Assembly (NCBI GenBank): GCA_043228905.1
Contig: JBHGNT010000017.1
Coordinates: 3,534,001-3,598,000, forward strand
Length of the DNA stretch: 64,000 bases
From: Azolla caroliniana
Taxonomy: Eukaryota > Polypodiophyta
Direction of reading: 5' to 3'
Shown piece after piece: positions 44,723-56,839 of the stretch. A program made the translations under genes and the position numbers. Under the pieces are notes generated by a model. It made no database searches and was not told the DNA's origin. It saw only the letters and a program-made list of their open reading frames with translations. Numbering within the stretch: the first letter of the stretch is position 1; the number at the start of each line of letters is the position of its first letter.

Positions 44723-47574
44723 TCATTTTGTATGATCAACCAATGAGGTTTGACTTATTTTCTGTTGGATCATATGCTGAGCTGCATATACATTATCTAT
44801 GCTTCCAACAATAGTTATTGTGCTACATCAACCAAAATCCAAACACAGCTTTAGAAAACATTTAAAAGTGCTTATGAACTATTAAAACATCTCAAAAAAA
44901 AAAAAAATTGTTTTTATTTAAGTTCTTATTAAGACAATACAGAAATGAAAAGTAGTTACAGAAACCAATAAATTTGGCAAAGAAGTTTACCGTTCAGTTG
45001 TCCCCGGTAATAAATCTCCTTGGTCAGATACTTTGATATGAACCCCATACACCTATGTTGGGAAGGACACGAAAATAGATAAATGGTGAATAAAATGATT
45101 GATAGATAATTACATTAATAAGAATGGTGCATATATAGTAGACAACAAACTCAACCTGTTGGATGTCAGCGATGGTTTTTCCTCCACGGCCGACAATGGC
45201 CCCTATACAGTCATCTCGAACATGCATTGTCATGTACACACTTGGAGAACTTGCTGCTATAAGGGGCACTCTTACTTGAAGAGGTGCATTGTGCACTGGG
45301 AGATAAGGAGCCATAATACCCTACACAAATCACACACAAAAAATCTGTATAAAAATTAAATTATTTCATCGTTGTGTTTTTGGCTCATAAAAATTCACCT
45401 TCATTGGATAACCATTATAAGGGCTAGTAATCCCATAGGTGAATGGCAGCGGTGTTGCGGTATATGGTCCCTGAAATTGTTGCTGCGACCCCCATAAACT
45501 TCTCCCTAAATGAATCGACAAAAGTCACTATGTTTAGAAGGTTTCAATTCAGTGCATCCACCTAAATGTCATATGAATATGTAACATGTAGCATGTGGTA
45601 TGTACATCTTTGCATTGGCATGCACGAATGCAACATACATACACACATGTATTGTTGCCTTGCCTGTGTATATGGAAGGTGCCAATGCACATTGTAGATA
45701 GTTTGTATCTTCTGAAATCTTCTTCATAATGAGTGACACAGCATGCAATTGCTCTGCCAAAGATCCAATCACAGTAACCAGCCTATCTCGAATGCCTGGA
45801 ATAGAATCTTCTGGGGATGATAGTTTTATATTTGCATTTGTCTCCTTAATGAAACTCCTGTTTGATTGTTGTTTCAGGCATCCCAACAATGTTACAAGCA
45901 TACAATACACCATAACAAACACTGTATGAGAAATCCACATTTCTGCTCCCCCAAAATGAGTTTATTTTCATTTCAGGGCATGAAACAGATTATGGCCATG
46001 CAGTGTGGCTGGGCATTTGACTTCCTATACACATTCTTTCATCATTCATGAAACTTATTTCATATTTTAAATGAGAATTTGATGTAACCCTGTTTCTATT
46101 AGGTCAATCACAAAGAATTTATGAATGGGATGATGATTGCCCATCGTACTCCTAAAAAAACATTGCTCATACATGATGGATTTCGATCTGTTTGTAGATC
46201 CCAAGTGATGTGTAGGATGTGTAGTTAGCCTCCTTATAGGACTCTGAACTATTAATATTGCATAGGTGGTATGACCAATGCCAAGTGATATTTAGTCTTC
46301 GGATAAACCAAGCCGTGCCTCATCAACCATATACATGAATTTACCCTTTGGCTTACCTGATAGTTGCACCTCCTTTGCCTATGATAGCTCCACAAACAAC
46401 ATGAGGGACAACCAATTTGATTTGATTGGCCTTTGGCTTCATCTCCTGATCATTCTATTCATATAGAAAACTCAAAACCATCAATGCTTTGAGAAAGTGC
46501 TGAAACTTCAAATTCCTCTGTAACCTCAAATAAATACATCAAAGGAAACCATTTTTTTACTCCTTTGGGCTAAAACAAACAAATAAAATTTAACAGATTT
46601 TTATGTCTCCCACCATAGAGTCTTGATACCCATACCTCGTTATGGATTTTGGTGAGGATAAGGTTAAAAGCCCCCAAAATCGCATCAATAGAGCCGCTCA
46701 ACTCTATGATACGGTCAGTTGTACCCGGAAAGTATTCCTGGTTGCGGGAGAGTTGAATCCTCGCACCAGACTGTGCCTGGAAGTCAGTAATGGTTGCACC
46801 ACCCTTTCCAATCACAGACCCGGCTGCTGCATTCGAGATTAAAAATCGAAGGAAGGATATTGGTCTGACTCCATTTTCTACCCAAAACAAAATCGCACAA
46901 AAATACATTGTTATACAAATATCTAACCTTCCAAACAGTGCTATATAATAAAGTTCAGAGCTATCATGGGCATCAAAACGAACTTCAGATTTAATGTATT
47001 GTTATACATATGATATGAGGTTTTATTGGTGCTATATCTATCTTGCTTGTCCAATATTACATTCAACCTGATGATGAGATGCATCAAAACAAGTTCTTCA
47101 CAAAGATCTGGCATACCCTCCATTGTCCAGAGGTTCAACAGTGCTACATATATCTTCCTTATCCAATATAAAGTCCAATCTGATGATCGGATGCATCAAA
47201 ACAAGTTTTTCACAAAGATTTGACATATTCTCCTCCATCCCCACAGATAAATGACAGCAATGAATGTGCATGATCCTTTTCATCCTAAATTTTACCGTAA
47301 TGAAATTCCGGAGAAATTAAACTATTCATCCAGAGAAGTTCCTTTGAATAAGTAAACCAATCACATGAACTATTCATGGATACGATTCTTTCCTATTAAA
47401 TCTTTATGCGTTCAAATCCAGGCAAATTCAGCAACTGGAAAAAAAGCAGAAGAAAACAAAGACGGTTGCTTTCGCATAGAGTGTCAGGATATATATACCT
47501 AGGGCAGAGTCAGGGGGTGTTTCGGATGAAGGAGAAGCGGTGCTGGTGGAGTCTGGTGCAAGAGGGGACTCCAT
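44723..47574 (-). CDS. three-KH-domain RNA-binding protein, BTR1-like, 347 aa, 8 exons
   Basis: Exons (minus): 47574-47499, 46877-46636, 46454-46357, 45857-45664, 45505-45399, 45320-45156, 45052-44991, 44822-44723; phases match at every junction. KH1 has GKGG at residues 49-52 ([20 protein letters not shown]), KH2 has GKGG at 132-135 ([14 protein letters not shown]), and KH3 has GRGG at 283-286 ([15 protein letters not shown]). A Tyr/Pro-rich linker (about 195-260) joins KH2 and KH3. Order, spacing and wording resemble Arabidopsis BTR1, a PCBP/Nova-like protein first described as binding tomato mosaic virus RNA. It probably binds pyrimidine-rich single-stranded RNA in post-transcriptional control. 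The exon 4 donor reads ACAG|GCAAGG, a GC-AG intron. A GT alternative upstream (CAAT|GTGCAT) keeps the same phase but drops the SIYTG piece that BTR1 relatives appear to share. Confidence 0.9.
47030..47240. repeat. two tandem copies of a roughly 112-bp unit in intron 1 of the KH gene
   Basis: The phrase GTGCTATATCTATCTTGCTT...GATGCATCAAAACAAGTTCTTCACAAAGAT at 47030-47125 recurs at 47142-47235 with several substitutions. A weaker third copy is suggested at about 46935-46985 (GTGCTATATAATAAAG, GGCATCAAAACGAACTTC). Confidence 0.8.
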
Positions 47575-47575
47575 T

Positions 47576-48150
47576 CTAATCACAAGGAGAATGTATCAAT
47601 TTCTAAGAATAAAGAGAATGTTTCAATCCTAATCACAAAGGAAATCAATCAAATCTAATCATAATGGGGATGTTCCAATTCTAACCACAATGAGGATGCG
47701 TCAATTTTGTCTAATCACAATAAGGATAGATCAATTTTAATCACAATGAGAATGTGTAAATTCTAATTCCAATGAGAATGTACCAATTCTAACAGAATAC
47801 ATACATCAATTCTAACAGAATACATACATCATCTCTAGCTTTCACAATGCATCAATTCTAACAATGTGAATCATCCATTCCAATTACAATCATAATGCAT
47901 GAAAACTAGCAATGACAATGTACCAAGGCTAACAATATTGAAAATATATCAATTCGAACAACGAGACAGTGCAAAAATGTAATCATGATGAAGGTGTGCA
48001 AAGTTCTGACTACAACAAGAATGTATGCCAGTCTAACATCAATGAAGAACGTATAAGAAACTAACAATAAGGAGTATGTATCAACTGCAAACAATACTGA
48101 GAATATACCGGTTCAAAACAACATTGAAATTATACCAATTGTAATTAAAA
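47576..48150. repeat. degenerate minisatellite upstream of the KH gene start
   Basis: About twenty imperfect units of roughly 22-28 bp follow one another, on the pattern ATCACAATGAGAATGTATCAATTCTA. Clear units include AATGAGAATGTGTAAATTCTA and AATGAGAATGTACCAATTCT. The array begins directly upstream of the start codon on the minus strand, so it lies in the 5' UTR, a 5' UTR intron or the promoter. Confidence 0.75.
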
Positions 48151-48607
48151 AATATGAAATGGTATTTTATTTGTTGAATTGAGTTCGTGACGGATCTGTC
48201 CTTCGATCAATGCGATCCTCTCTGAATGGAGCATGTGAGGATGCCATAACCTGTACTCATCTTTATTCTGATACTTTCTTTTTAGCCCTCAAAGCCAAAG
48301 TGTGTAAATAATGTGTAACCCCAGGAAATTTTCTGCGATAAAAATCTCGGATTAATCAAAGATCATAGGAACCTCCTAGGTGTATGAAAGTAAATTAATC
48401 CTTGAAGTAGGCCAAAACTTAATCGGGAAGCTTTTAGATGAAGCAAGTGGGGACGGAAAGGGGGCGGGGTGTTCTTTGCCCTTACGCTTTTACTCTGTCT
48501 CTGTGTGTCTGTGTCTGTGTGTTTCTTCTTATATTAGGGTTTCATGGTGTCTGTGATTGGTGATTTGAGAGGAAGGGCGACGGAAACTTGCAAAAACAAC
48601 AAAAGAC

Positions 48608-48656
48608 AGAAGAAGAAGAACGAAGAACGAAGAACGAAGAAAGAAGAAGAAGAAAC
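48608..48656. repeat. (GAAGAAC)/(GAA)n repeat
   Basis: Three GAACGAA-type heptamers (AGAACGA repeated) are flanked by GAA triplets on both sides. Confidence 0.85.
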
Positions 48657-48710
48657 AGGGGATTCAAATTATTTATATTTTCGAAACAAAATAAATAGCT
48701 TTTTTGGAAA

Positions 48711-48729
48711 ATAATAATAATAATAATAA
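48711..48729. repeat. (AAT)n microsatellite
   Basis: About six AAT triplets in a row. Confidence 0.9.
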
Positions 48730-48865
48730 CAAAATAAATAGCAAATGAATGTGTGTGTTGTGTTGTGGTCTGTTGTGTGTAAAGTGATGTTTGAATTGTC
48801 TCTTTTGTGTTTAAAGAAGCACATGTCTTTGAACACACACACATAGACCATTTGTATCTGTGTCT

Positions 48866-48889
48866 GGCTTTGGCTTTGGCTTTGGCTTT
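48866..48889. repeat. (GGCTTT)4 hexanucleotide repeat
   Basis: Four perfect GGCTTT units in a row. Confidence 0.9.
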
Positions 48890-49500
48890 GTCTGCATGTA
48901 ATGGCTCTGTGTCCACGGACCACCAGCAGAAGAAGAAGCTATTCTATGAGAAATTGTGAATCATCTATAGCTTTTTTACTCCTCCTTCACATCTCCTCTC
49001 GTCTGGTCGCGTGTATGTTCCTTTTCCCCATTTTGCACAAGCGGCGAAAAAGGTCGCAATGCCAACATGTGGATTGTGTCGGGTTCTTTCTATGCTTTGA
49101 GATCATGTATAGGTTGTGTTATCATATACCAAAGGATGATACTTGTGTGTGTGTGTGTGTGTGTGTGTGTGGCTATATTTCGCCTCTCAAGATTCCAACT
49201 ATTTATATATCTCTATGCTAGCGGAAGAGACAAGCATATACACCTTTATAAGGTCAGATTAGGATTGCATTCGGAAAACTCTCAAAATCCAGGAGCATTT
49301 ACGTGCAAGAAGATTTGAGAAAAGGCTTGGAAGAGATATCGTGTGTGTGCATCTATCTATATGTGTATTATATTTGGGGAATTGGAAGAAAATTCAATAT
49401 GTGGCATTTGTGCTTGCATGCAGGGTAGGTGGTTATCATTGGAATAAGTGCAATGTCTTTGATCCACGTCTAGTTTATTGTAAATATGTTGCATGTTAGT

Positions 49501-49580
49501 TGAGCCAAATAAGGGGTTGAACCAATGACCTTCTAGTGGTCTTGACTCTCAATTGGACAACCTTACCATCTAGTAAATTA
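49501..49580 (-). other. tRNA-like (SINE-head-like) segment
   Basis: On the minus strand TACTAGATGGTAAGGTTGTCC resembles an A box with a D-arm, and CATTGGTTCAACCCC about 40 bases further resembles a B box. No stable cloverleaf with a good anticodon arm was seen, so this is a relic or SINE head rather than a tRNA gene. Confidence 0.4.
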
Positions 49581-52500
49581 GTATATAGTTTATAAGAAAT
49601 AACTAAGCTTATCATGAAGGTATAAGCAAATACAATAAGAAAGGGAATGAGTTTTGCATGTCTAAGCGAGTTTTTTTCTATATGCAAGAGTAATCAAGAT
49701 GTTTCAAGATGAAATGTAAATTATAGATTTAAATAAAAAAGACTCCAAATGGTTATTTGAAGGGAAGGCACCTAAGAGGCAGTAAAGGCTCGAAGAAAGG
49801 TGATTTCTAAGAATCGAGTAAAAAGGAGAGTGAAAGGCATTCATTCTACCTGAAATGGCAAAGATTGAAGAGAAAGCAAAAGAAGGAGATGTACACATCT
49901 CTAAGATAATGCTCCACAAGCACATGAAATTGAGGGGGGGGGGGCAATTGAGTGTCATGTAATTGATTTCTTTGACAACCATCCAACATGCATGAAGAGA
50001 ATAGTCTAATGATAGACTTGACAACTGACAACATTTGTAATGACACGTAATTCAAGGATTATTTATATATCTATTAGATCATCAACAAACCATCAACAAA
50101 TAGAGGTATATTTTCCCTATTCACGACGTTATGTGAAAGAAAACAAAGTATTGGTAGATTCTATGAGGACCACGTCAAAGCCATTAATGTGAATGAAGTC
50201 TTAAGTTGAATGATAGTTCATTTCGTTTGCCAATAGTGTGCCTATAACAAGCCATGCTCTCACAATATGAAAGTTTATGGTACGCACTAGACACGATATG
50301 AAACAATATTGCCATGTGGATATCAAAATCGTGAAGTTGAAAGCTAGGGTGGGTCTAGGCAAATTCTTCTTGTTATGTTTTGTTTGGTTGCCATGCTAGC
50401 TTTACTTTTTGCATTCCCCTCATGATTTTCCTTGGCAGCCCAACATTGAAAAAAATACACAACAACTTGATTGAGTAATGTGTTTGAACATCAAATCTTT
50501 GTATTTTTACGTAGATGGACAATGAGCATGTACACATACAAGCATTATTCATTCAAGAAATGGGCATATTTTGAATGTGGATACATGAGTCAAACTATAT
50601 TAGCCTTTTTCACAGTAGTTAACACGGGGGATTTTATGTTGGGTGGTGGTCTCTAAGGAGAGATTTGTATATGATGAAATCCCAATAGACCCACAATGAA
50701 TTTTGATTTTTTGTCCCATATAATGAAACTTGAAAAAACTCATGTGTTTCTTTAAAAATACAATGCATGCACGCAAAATGTATGTGAATAGTTTAACAAA
50801 TATCTCACTTTCACGCATTGTATCTTATATTCATCGGTATGGCAAGCACACTTTACGTGTTTCGGTACTCAAATATTCAAAACGTGGAGGTCCCATCAAT
50901 CAATTATAATAATCATATGTCATTTTATCTTCATTGTACACCATCTTTAGCATGATATTTACATTAAAAGCTCATTGTTTCTTGTTTTTGTATCGATCAC
51001 AATTAGTTCCATTGTTGTCTTTCGTGTATATATATATATAAGCATGACATTTTCCGAGGACAACCTGAACTAATTTTGTTGAAAGAGTTTGCGACAAATT
51101 CAAGGCAATGTTTCCTCTAATTGTGTATATATGGCTATGTATATATGTAAGCACACCCTCATATAGGAAAGCTAGGTTGTATACATATGACTTCTTCTTT
51201 GGAATGTTATAATATTTCCAATCGAATATCATCACTCTTTGTCATAAAGAATATGAATAGATATTTTATTGTGTTATGCTAGAATAAATATGCTTCCTTC
51301 AATTGGATGAAGACTTTGATGTTTCATGAAAGTTCCTTATTGACCCATACCAAATTTGAGTATTTATATATATCCTAGTAGCTCTAGATTTATGGTTTCT
51401 AAATATAAGATTTTGAATTTTAATGCACACAAAGTGCAAAACATATCTAGATTGAAACAACATTGTTATCCAACATTAAGTATGGACATCAACCCAAGCA
51501 CTCAATATTCTTTGATGTGCTCATTCCATGAACACAAACATACCAAAAAATTAAAAACAAAAATGGAATGGCCATTGGAATCTATGTGGACGATATGTGT
51601 TGAAGTATAGTGGGAAGACATTGGCTTCGTAATACATACATAAAAGAACCTTTAATCAAACCACCAAACTATAATTTTGTGTACACTTACAAGCTTACAT
51701 TAGCGAATGTGTTAACTTCACATGTCTAAACTGGCTTTGATGTTGCCATGCTAAAGTTTGTGTTCCACAATGTTAATTTGATGTAATGCTGATGATAGAA
51801 ATTCCTTACATGTTTAACTTAAGATCGTGCTCCTAAAACATGTTGACATTTGACATGTTTAATAATTATTTACGTAGGAATCAACAAACGAGTTCAGATT
51901 GAGATCATGCTCCTAAAACACGTTGACATTTCACATGTTTAATAATGTTTTATGTAGGAATCAACAAAATTAATAGATGTAAAGAAAGTAAAATGATGCG
52001 ACCAAAATAAAGGCGATGCTAATAATGGTTTATGTACACATTAAGGAATAAGTTATAACATGAGGAAACAAACATATAACTATATAATGCAATCAAAATA
52101 ACAATGTTAAAAGAAACTCATGTATTATTATGTATATAGATCAAAAGGGAAAATGGAATGAATAAATGACCTAAATCATAATGTGTAATTATGCATATGT
52201 TGTGAGGAACATACATGGCACCACAATGTTGGTATGGTTCATAAAAGGAGATATAGATGCATTTAACAAAAAGCAAGTCAATATATATCTAGCAAACTTA
52301 ACGAAGAGGCATTTTAACATATCTTGAAATATAAAAAACAACTATTGTAAGCACCAAACCGCGAATGAATTTCTTCATACAAGGCATATAATGAAAGGAA
52401 AATGTTTTGTTGTGAAGTTCTTTACAAGATTGCATACGTTCATCTAAATTGTTTCACAATAAAAAAAATACTAAGGAAATTAGATCATGCGTGTTTAGGA

Positions 52501-54730
52501 AGCCATAAAAAGAACAATATCTTTTGTCTAACACTAACTAATTCAGTTAGTTTTGCATGTCGCATATTGGACCATAGTTTGATGACTATCATGAAGTTAG
52601 TGAATTATTCATGAGTATATGGATAACGGCCATGGGGTAGGATCAAGTTATCCCTTACGGACAATTGTCTCACAAATTTCTAGTAGTTTTGATGAATCAC
52701 CTCGAATACCTTAAAGAAATGAAATATACATATGAAGACAAGGAGATATGTATCTTAATTTAGTGCCTTACATAGAAGTTAGTACCTTTAGGCTCTATCC
52801 ATGAATGGGAAAGGAAAACAATAAAGGAACATGTTTTCAAATATCGCATGATTATAGCCTACATGTATTGATGAGATAGATATTGGTAAGCATCCCAACT
52901 TTAAATTTCAATTTGGATTGAACCTTCACTTTTATGCTAACAACATCAATTCATGATTTGTATTGAGATATGACAAACAAATTAAAGCCCATCCAATTCC
53001 ACATGATCTCGCTAATAACTTACAAGCTTCTCATTGCTCCCATTCAAGCAATATTTCATGCTCTTCCAATGCTGGGGGAATCATTACCTTGTTTGTGGAG
53101 CTAAGAGTTTGCAACTTTACTCCTCAAAGGACATCAATGTCTTCCACTTCCACTTCTTTTTCAAACATCAATTGATACTTTAGTCTTATATTTGTGGATG
53201 TTTATGATCATCAGTCACATGAAATCTTTGAGGTAAGGCATTTTGTGGTGAACCCTTACATGTTTGTGTTATTTGTGGAACAAAAGGACTTGGATTGTAA
53301 GATTCAACATAACTCATAAAAGAAAATATATATCGTGCAAATATCTACTCAAACACAACTCACACGGTTAATCTATCGATTGGTCGTACTATTGAAAGTA
53401 CATTCATGTAAACTAGAGTGTGTTAGGGTAGTGTGTGTGTTACTTTATCGAAAAAATATTTTTACAATTGTTAAAATAAAGAAGAAAAGGAACTCATTGT
53501 TTACTTAAATCAATATTTTACTTAGAAAAATGACATTGTTTGCTATTACGAATGTGTCCAAGCTTATAAGCTAGCTAGGAATACATTTGTTATGAGGTTG
53601 AGCATGTAAAGAATATGGATCATTCACGACGACACGCAAATGAATGTCAATGATAACACGATGGTTTATCATAACTATTGATTTCAATGATGATGATGCA
53701 CAATGAAAAACACATGGTTAGTATACACCCATCCTCTCCACTATCCACACACACAAGCGCGCGCACACGGTGGCTATGTGTGTCATGGATATGCTAAAGA
53801 TCTGTTATAAAGTCCCATTTGACAACCTAGCTAGCGAGCTCATAACCAATATATTTGGTATATGTATCAATAATATTCCCGATGTAGAGAATAAAGCAAA
53901 TGCAAGAAAGAGAATAAATGTTGCACTATGCACTTGGGCAACACAAATGTCAATCAAGACATCTGTAGTGTAGTCATATTGAGTCAAATAAGTTACAGAT
54001 ACATATATGGTTAGTGTGTGCCCAAGCACAAAAACAACTCACAATGATAAACATACACTCATGATCGACATTGCCTCGATCTTTCTTATGAAAAGTATAC
54101 AAGTTATGCACACACCTTTCTCTTTCCCGCACATTGACGTCTAATATGAGTCGATAAACTAATTAGGTCGATATGCCTCATCAATTCGATCAATAATGGA
54201 ATTTCCTAGCATAAACAATGAATTAGTATGGTGTACTAATGGATTGAGCATACACACATGCACACACACAAATGTCAGTGGTTGTAATGGATGGCTTATG
54301 GATCATATGCTCTTCCTCTTCGATTGATAATGCAATGGTGACACAAAAGCTTGACTTTGGGCATTGTGATGCCATACTTGTATGTTGTGTGTTTCTTGAC
54401 ACAATGGAATGACCCACACCAATATCAGCCTTGGTCCATGCCGCTACTATGGTAGCAGCGGGAATTTTTCTTATAGTGCAAATATTTGACTTTTTAATTA
54501 TGTTAAGTTTTTTTTTTGTCCGAAAGAAAGTTGGATATTGCTAGCATGAAAACGAAAGAATACTAATTATTTGCTCCAACACACCCATTCCATTGTACAT
54601 AGTTCCAAGATGAAGGAGGAAAAGACAACTTCAATAAATAAATAAATAAATAAATGTTCATAGAGTTAAACCCCTATATTCCACAATGGCATCTAGTGAA
54701 TTAAGAGATATGTATAAAGTATGATATAAA
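49581..54730. other. AT-rich intergenic region, no gene recognised
   Basis: About 5 kb without a recognisable exon, domain or full element. Short open frames (for example 50471, 52963, 53770) have no family resemblance. A run of 11 G lies at 49934-49944 and (AATA)n at about 54636-54655. Confidence 0.5.
51833..51972. repeat. two tandem copies of a 70-bp unit
   Basis: GATCGTGCTCCTAAAACATG at 51833 and GATCATGCTCCTAAAACACG at 51903 open two copies that agree over most of their length, each ending near TAGGAATCAACAAA. Confidence 0.85.
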
Positions 54731-54808
54731 GAGGTGAGAAATTTGGGTTTCAAACCCAAAGACATAGTGTTTGTGGGGTAATGACTTACCAATTAAATTA
54801 TCCTCTTT
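54731..54808 (-). other. tRNA-like (SINE-head-like) segment
   Basis: On the minus strand TAATTTAATTGGTAAGTCA resembles an A box with a D-arm. TTTGGGTTTGAAACCCAAA is a perfect 6-bp stem with a 7-base loop, like a tRNA T-arm with its B box. The anticodon stem is weak. It is the best of the three tRNA-like heads in the window. Confidence 0.45.
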
Positions 54809-54934
54809 GAAGGTCAAATATGACCTATGAGACCAAAAATATTATGTGTGAAAGTGAGTGGCGATTCTCGATCTCGATGTTCAAGAGCTTTACCAATGAA
54901 TGTTGCAATCAAGAGTGCATGTCATTGTGCCTAT

Positions 54935-55040
54935 AAGAGAAATTTGTGCAAGGATTGGGCTTGGTTAAAGATGTGTGGAAAGCATGGTTGAATATGATCA
55001 AAGGCAGAGCATTGTATCAAAGTGTGATACTCAAACTCTT
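54935..55040. repeat. third copy of the dispersed repeat seen at 43.5-43.7 kb
   Basis: GGCTTGGTTAAAGATGTGTG, AAGCATGGTTGAATATGATC and GGCAGAGCATTGTATCAAAG correspond in order to blocks at 43.5-43.7 kb. No terminal features were found. Confidence 0.5.
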
Positions 55041-55310
55041 CAACTTGTTTAGAGGGCAAAGTGTGCATAGTCGACCCCTCTCATCACTCGTGCCCCAACG
55101 CCCCGTCTGACATCGCAATGCATGTGAGCTAAGTCGCATGGAAGCAATGCTTCAAATGGTAGACAACGGGATGGGCTCTAACATGTATCGATCTGTATGG
55201 TTCCCCCATTTTGCGAAGAATATGGTTTTGTAGAGAGAGAGGGAGAGAGAGACTAAGAAGTGTTGTAACTAAGTGGATTTTACATACAATTAATATAATT
55301 GTGTGCTTTT

Positions 55311-55313
<3 letters not shown>

Positions 55314-55350
<37 letters not shown>
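55314..55350. repeat. (GA)n microsatellite
   Basis: About 18 AG units without interruption. Confidence 0.95.
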
Positions 55351-55351
<1 letters not shown>

Positions 55352-55399
55352 GAAACAATAAAAACATTAGATTTTCTCTATTTCACTCCATGCACTAAG

Positions 55400-55800
55400 T
55401 GAGATAGTGCCACCCCAAACTTCCACTCCATAAAGCAACACTTCAACCACCATAACATTGAATTGCATCAATCTCACTTCCCATCTCAAGTATCACCTTG
55501 GTTGCATTGATTCTTGAACATATAATAACTATTCCAACCCACTTGAAGTCACGAATCAGAATCATAATATACATTCCACCTTTTTGTTGATGAGACAGAC
55601 ATTAATATCTAGGTATTTGAAGGTTTGCACCACTTCTACTGGTTGTCCCTTGTATGTAAAAGTGGGGTAGTGTCTTGGTTGTATTGCCTTTATTGCCGTC
55701 ATTTTTGTTTTCTCCATGTTAACAATTAGCCCACTAATTTGATAGAATGTGTCCAATACATCAAGTAGAAATGGGGCTGGTGGCATGGTTGGAAGATATG
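55400..55800 (-). mobile_element. non-LTR retrotransposon fragment (reverse-transcriptase C-terminal side)
   Basis: A minus-strand frame at 55562-55786 contains FYQISGLIVNMEKTKMTAIK and FKYLDINV, matching the stretch after the catalytic site of non-LTR reverse transcriptases (consensus SGLxVNxxKTK and FKYLGxxx). Further down the same strand decayed pieces such as CNQGDT and MLWWLKCCFMEWKFG fit the following region. The family differs from the zf-RVT LINEs elsewhere in the window. It is a short dead fragment. Confidence 0.7.
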
Positions 55801-56038
55801 ACTTTCTCTTCTAGCTTAATTGGCCAATTCAAGTTATTGCCAACAATGATGAATATCCGAAGGCAATCTTAGCGCCATCAAGTTGTATGTATATATTACA
55901 TTGTCTCGTGCTATCTTCGATTTGTAGAGGTTCTTAAAGTTATCGCATGCAAGAAATTCTAATACTTTGATAGGTAGTATCAACACTACCCGTAGTAGAG
56001 AGTGTGCAACATATATATTGACGAAAGTACCCTAGGTA

Positions 56039-56274
56039 TTAGAACTTGGCACCGGCTCGGCCCAAGCCTAAACCAAACCGTTAACTTTGTTTAAATGGTT
56101 TGGCGGTTCGTTTTGGGTTTGAGCATCCGGTAACCGGTTTGAACTCGCTTTGGGAGAGCTCAAGCCGAACGGAATCGTTATGGGCAAAGCCGATTACGGT
56201 TTAATCGCTTTGGATAAACCGGTTCCTAAATCTCCCAAACTGGTTACGCCGAAACCGAACCGTTGCTGATTCCT
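56039..56274. mobile_element. MITE-like element rich in AACCGGTT-type words
   Basis: The two ends are imperfect inverted repeats (TAGAACTTGGCACCGG and, reversed, AGGAATCAGCAACGG). The interior is packed with CGGTTCG, AACCGGTT and AAGCCGAAACCG. Such ends recall plant hAT-type MITEs. A second member lies at 63102-63408. No target-site duplication could be fixed. Confidence 0.55.
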
Positions 56275-56653
56275 TTGCATTTCAATCAGACATATATGTA
56301 GTAGAACATCTGTTTGACAGTGAAGCCATTACGAATCAAGGGAAAATTAGGACAAAACCAGAGAACACACTCTATCTCCTGTCTCTCGTCTTCTTTCATT
56401 CCATGACAACATTGGTATGCTCTCTCTCGTTCAACTAGTGTATCTGATCTTTTGAAGGTAAATTCTGGTCATGACCTTATTCTGGCCGAGTTAAGCAAGG
56501 AATCCTGATGCATAAACCCATATCTTATCTGATTTTTATTTCATATTCCTGATAAAGATCTTGAAGTGTTTTCTAATATGGTTGAAATACCTCTCTCTCC
56601 ATCTTCTTTTCTCTTTGCACATTCTTTTGCTTGTTTTCCAATTTGATGCAAAT

Positions 56654-56656
<3 letters not shown>

Positions 56657-56688
<32 letters not shown>
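56657..56688. repeat. (TG)n microsatellite
   Basis: About 16 TG units without interruption. Confidence 0.95.
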
Positions 56689-56689
<1 letters not shown>

Positions 56690-56839
56690 ATGTGCGTATT
56701 TTAATGTATTTTGGTAATGCATTAATGCATATCTTAATGTTATAATGAAGGTGAATTTGGTTTTGCTTGAAAAGCTAGCGTAAAGTTTTCTTTTTCCTTG
56801 GTATATTATCGTCTGTCTTATTGTAAATATTGAGAAACA

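Larger units (their letters stand above)
48151..49500. other. probable upstream/leader region of the KH gene, SSR-rich
   Basis: On the minus strand a leader-like region with TTCTTTG...GGAAACCCTAATATAAGAAG is seen near 48.5 kb, and the stretch to 48.9 kb is full of short repeats. A 5' UTR intron between about 48.2 and 47.6 kb is possible but unproven. No protein-coding exon was recognised. A (TG)n run lies at 49144-49171. Confidence 0.35.

Noticed and set aside
49501-49580. Functional tRNA gene
   Set aside because: A- and B-box-like words are present but no stable anticodon arm or acceptor stem forms. Kept only as a tRNA-like relic.
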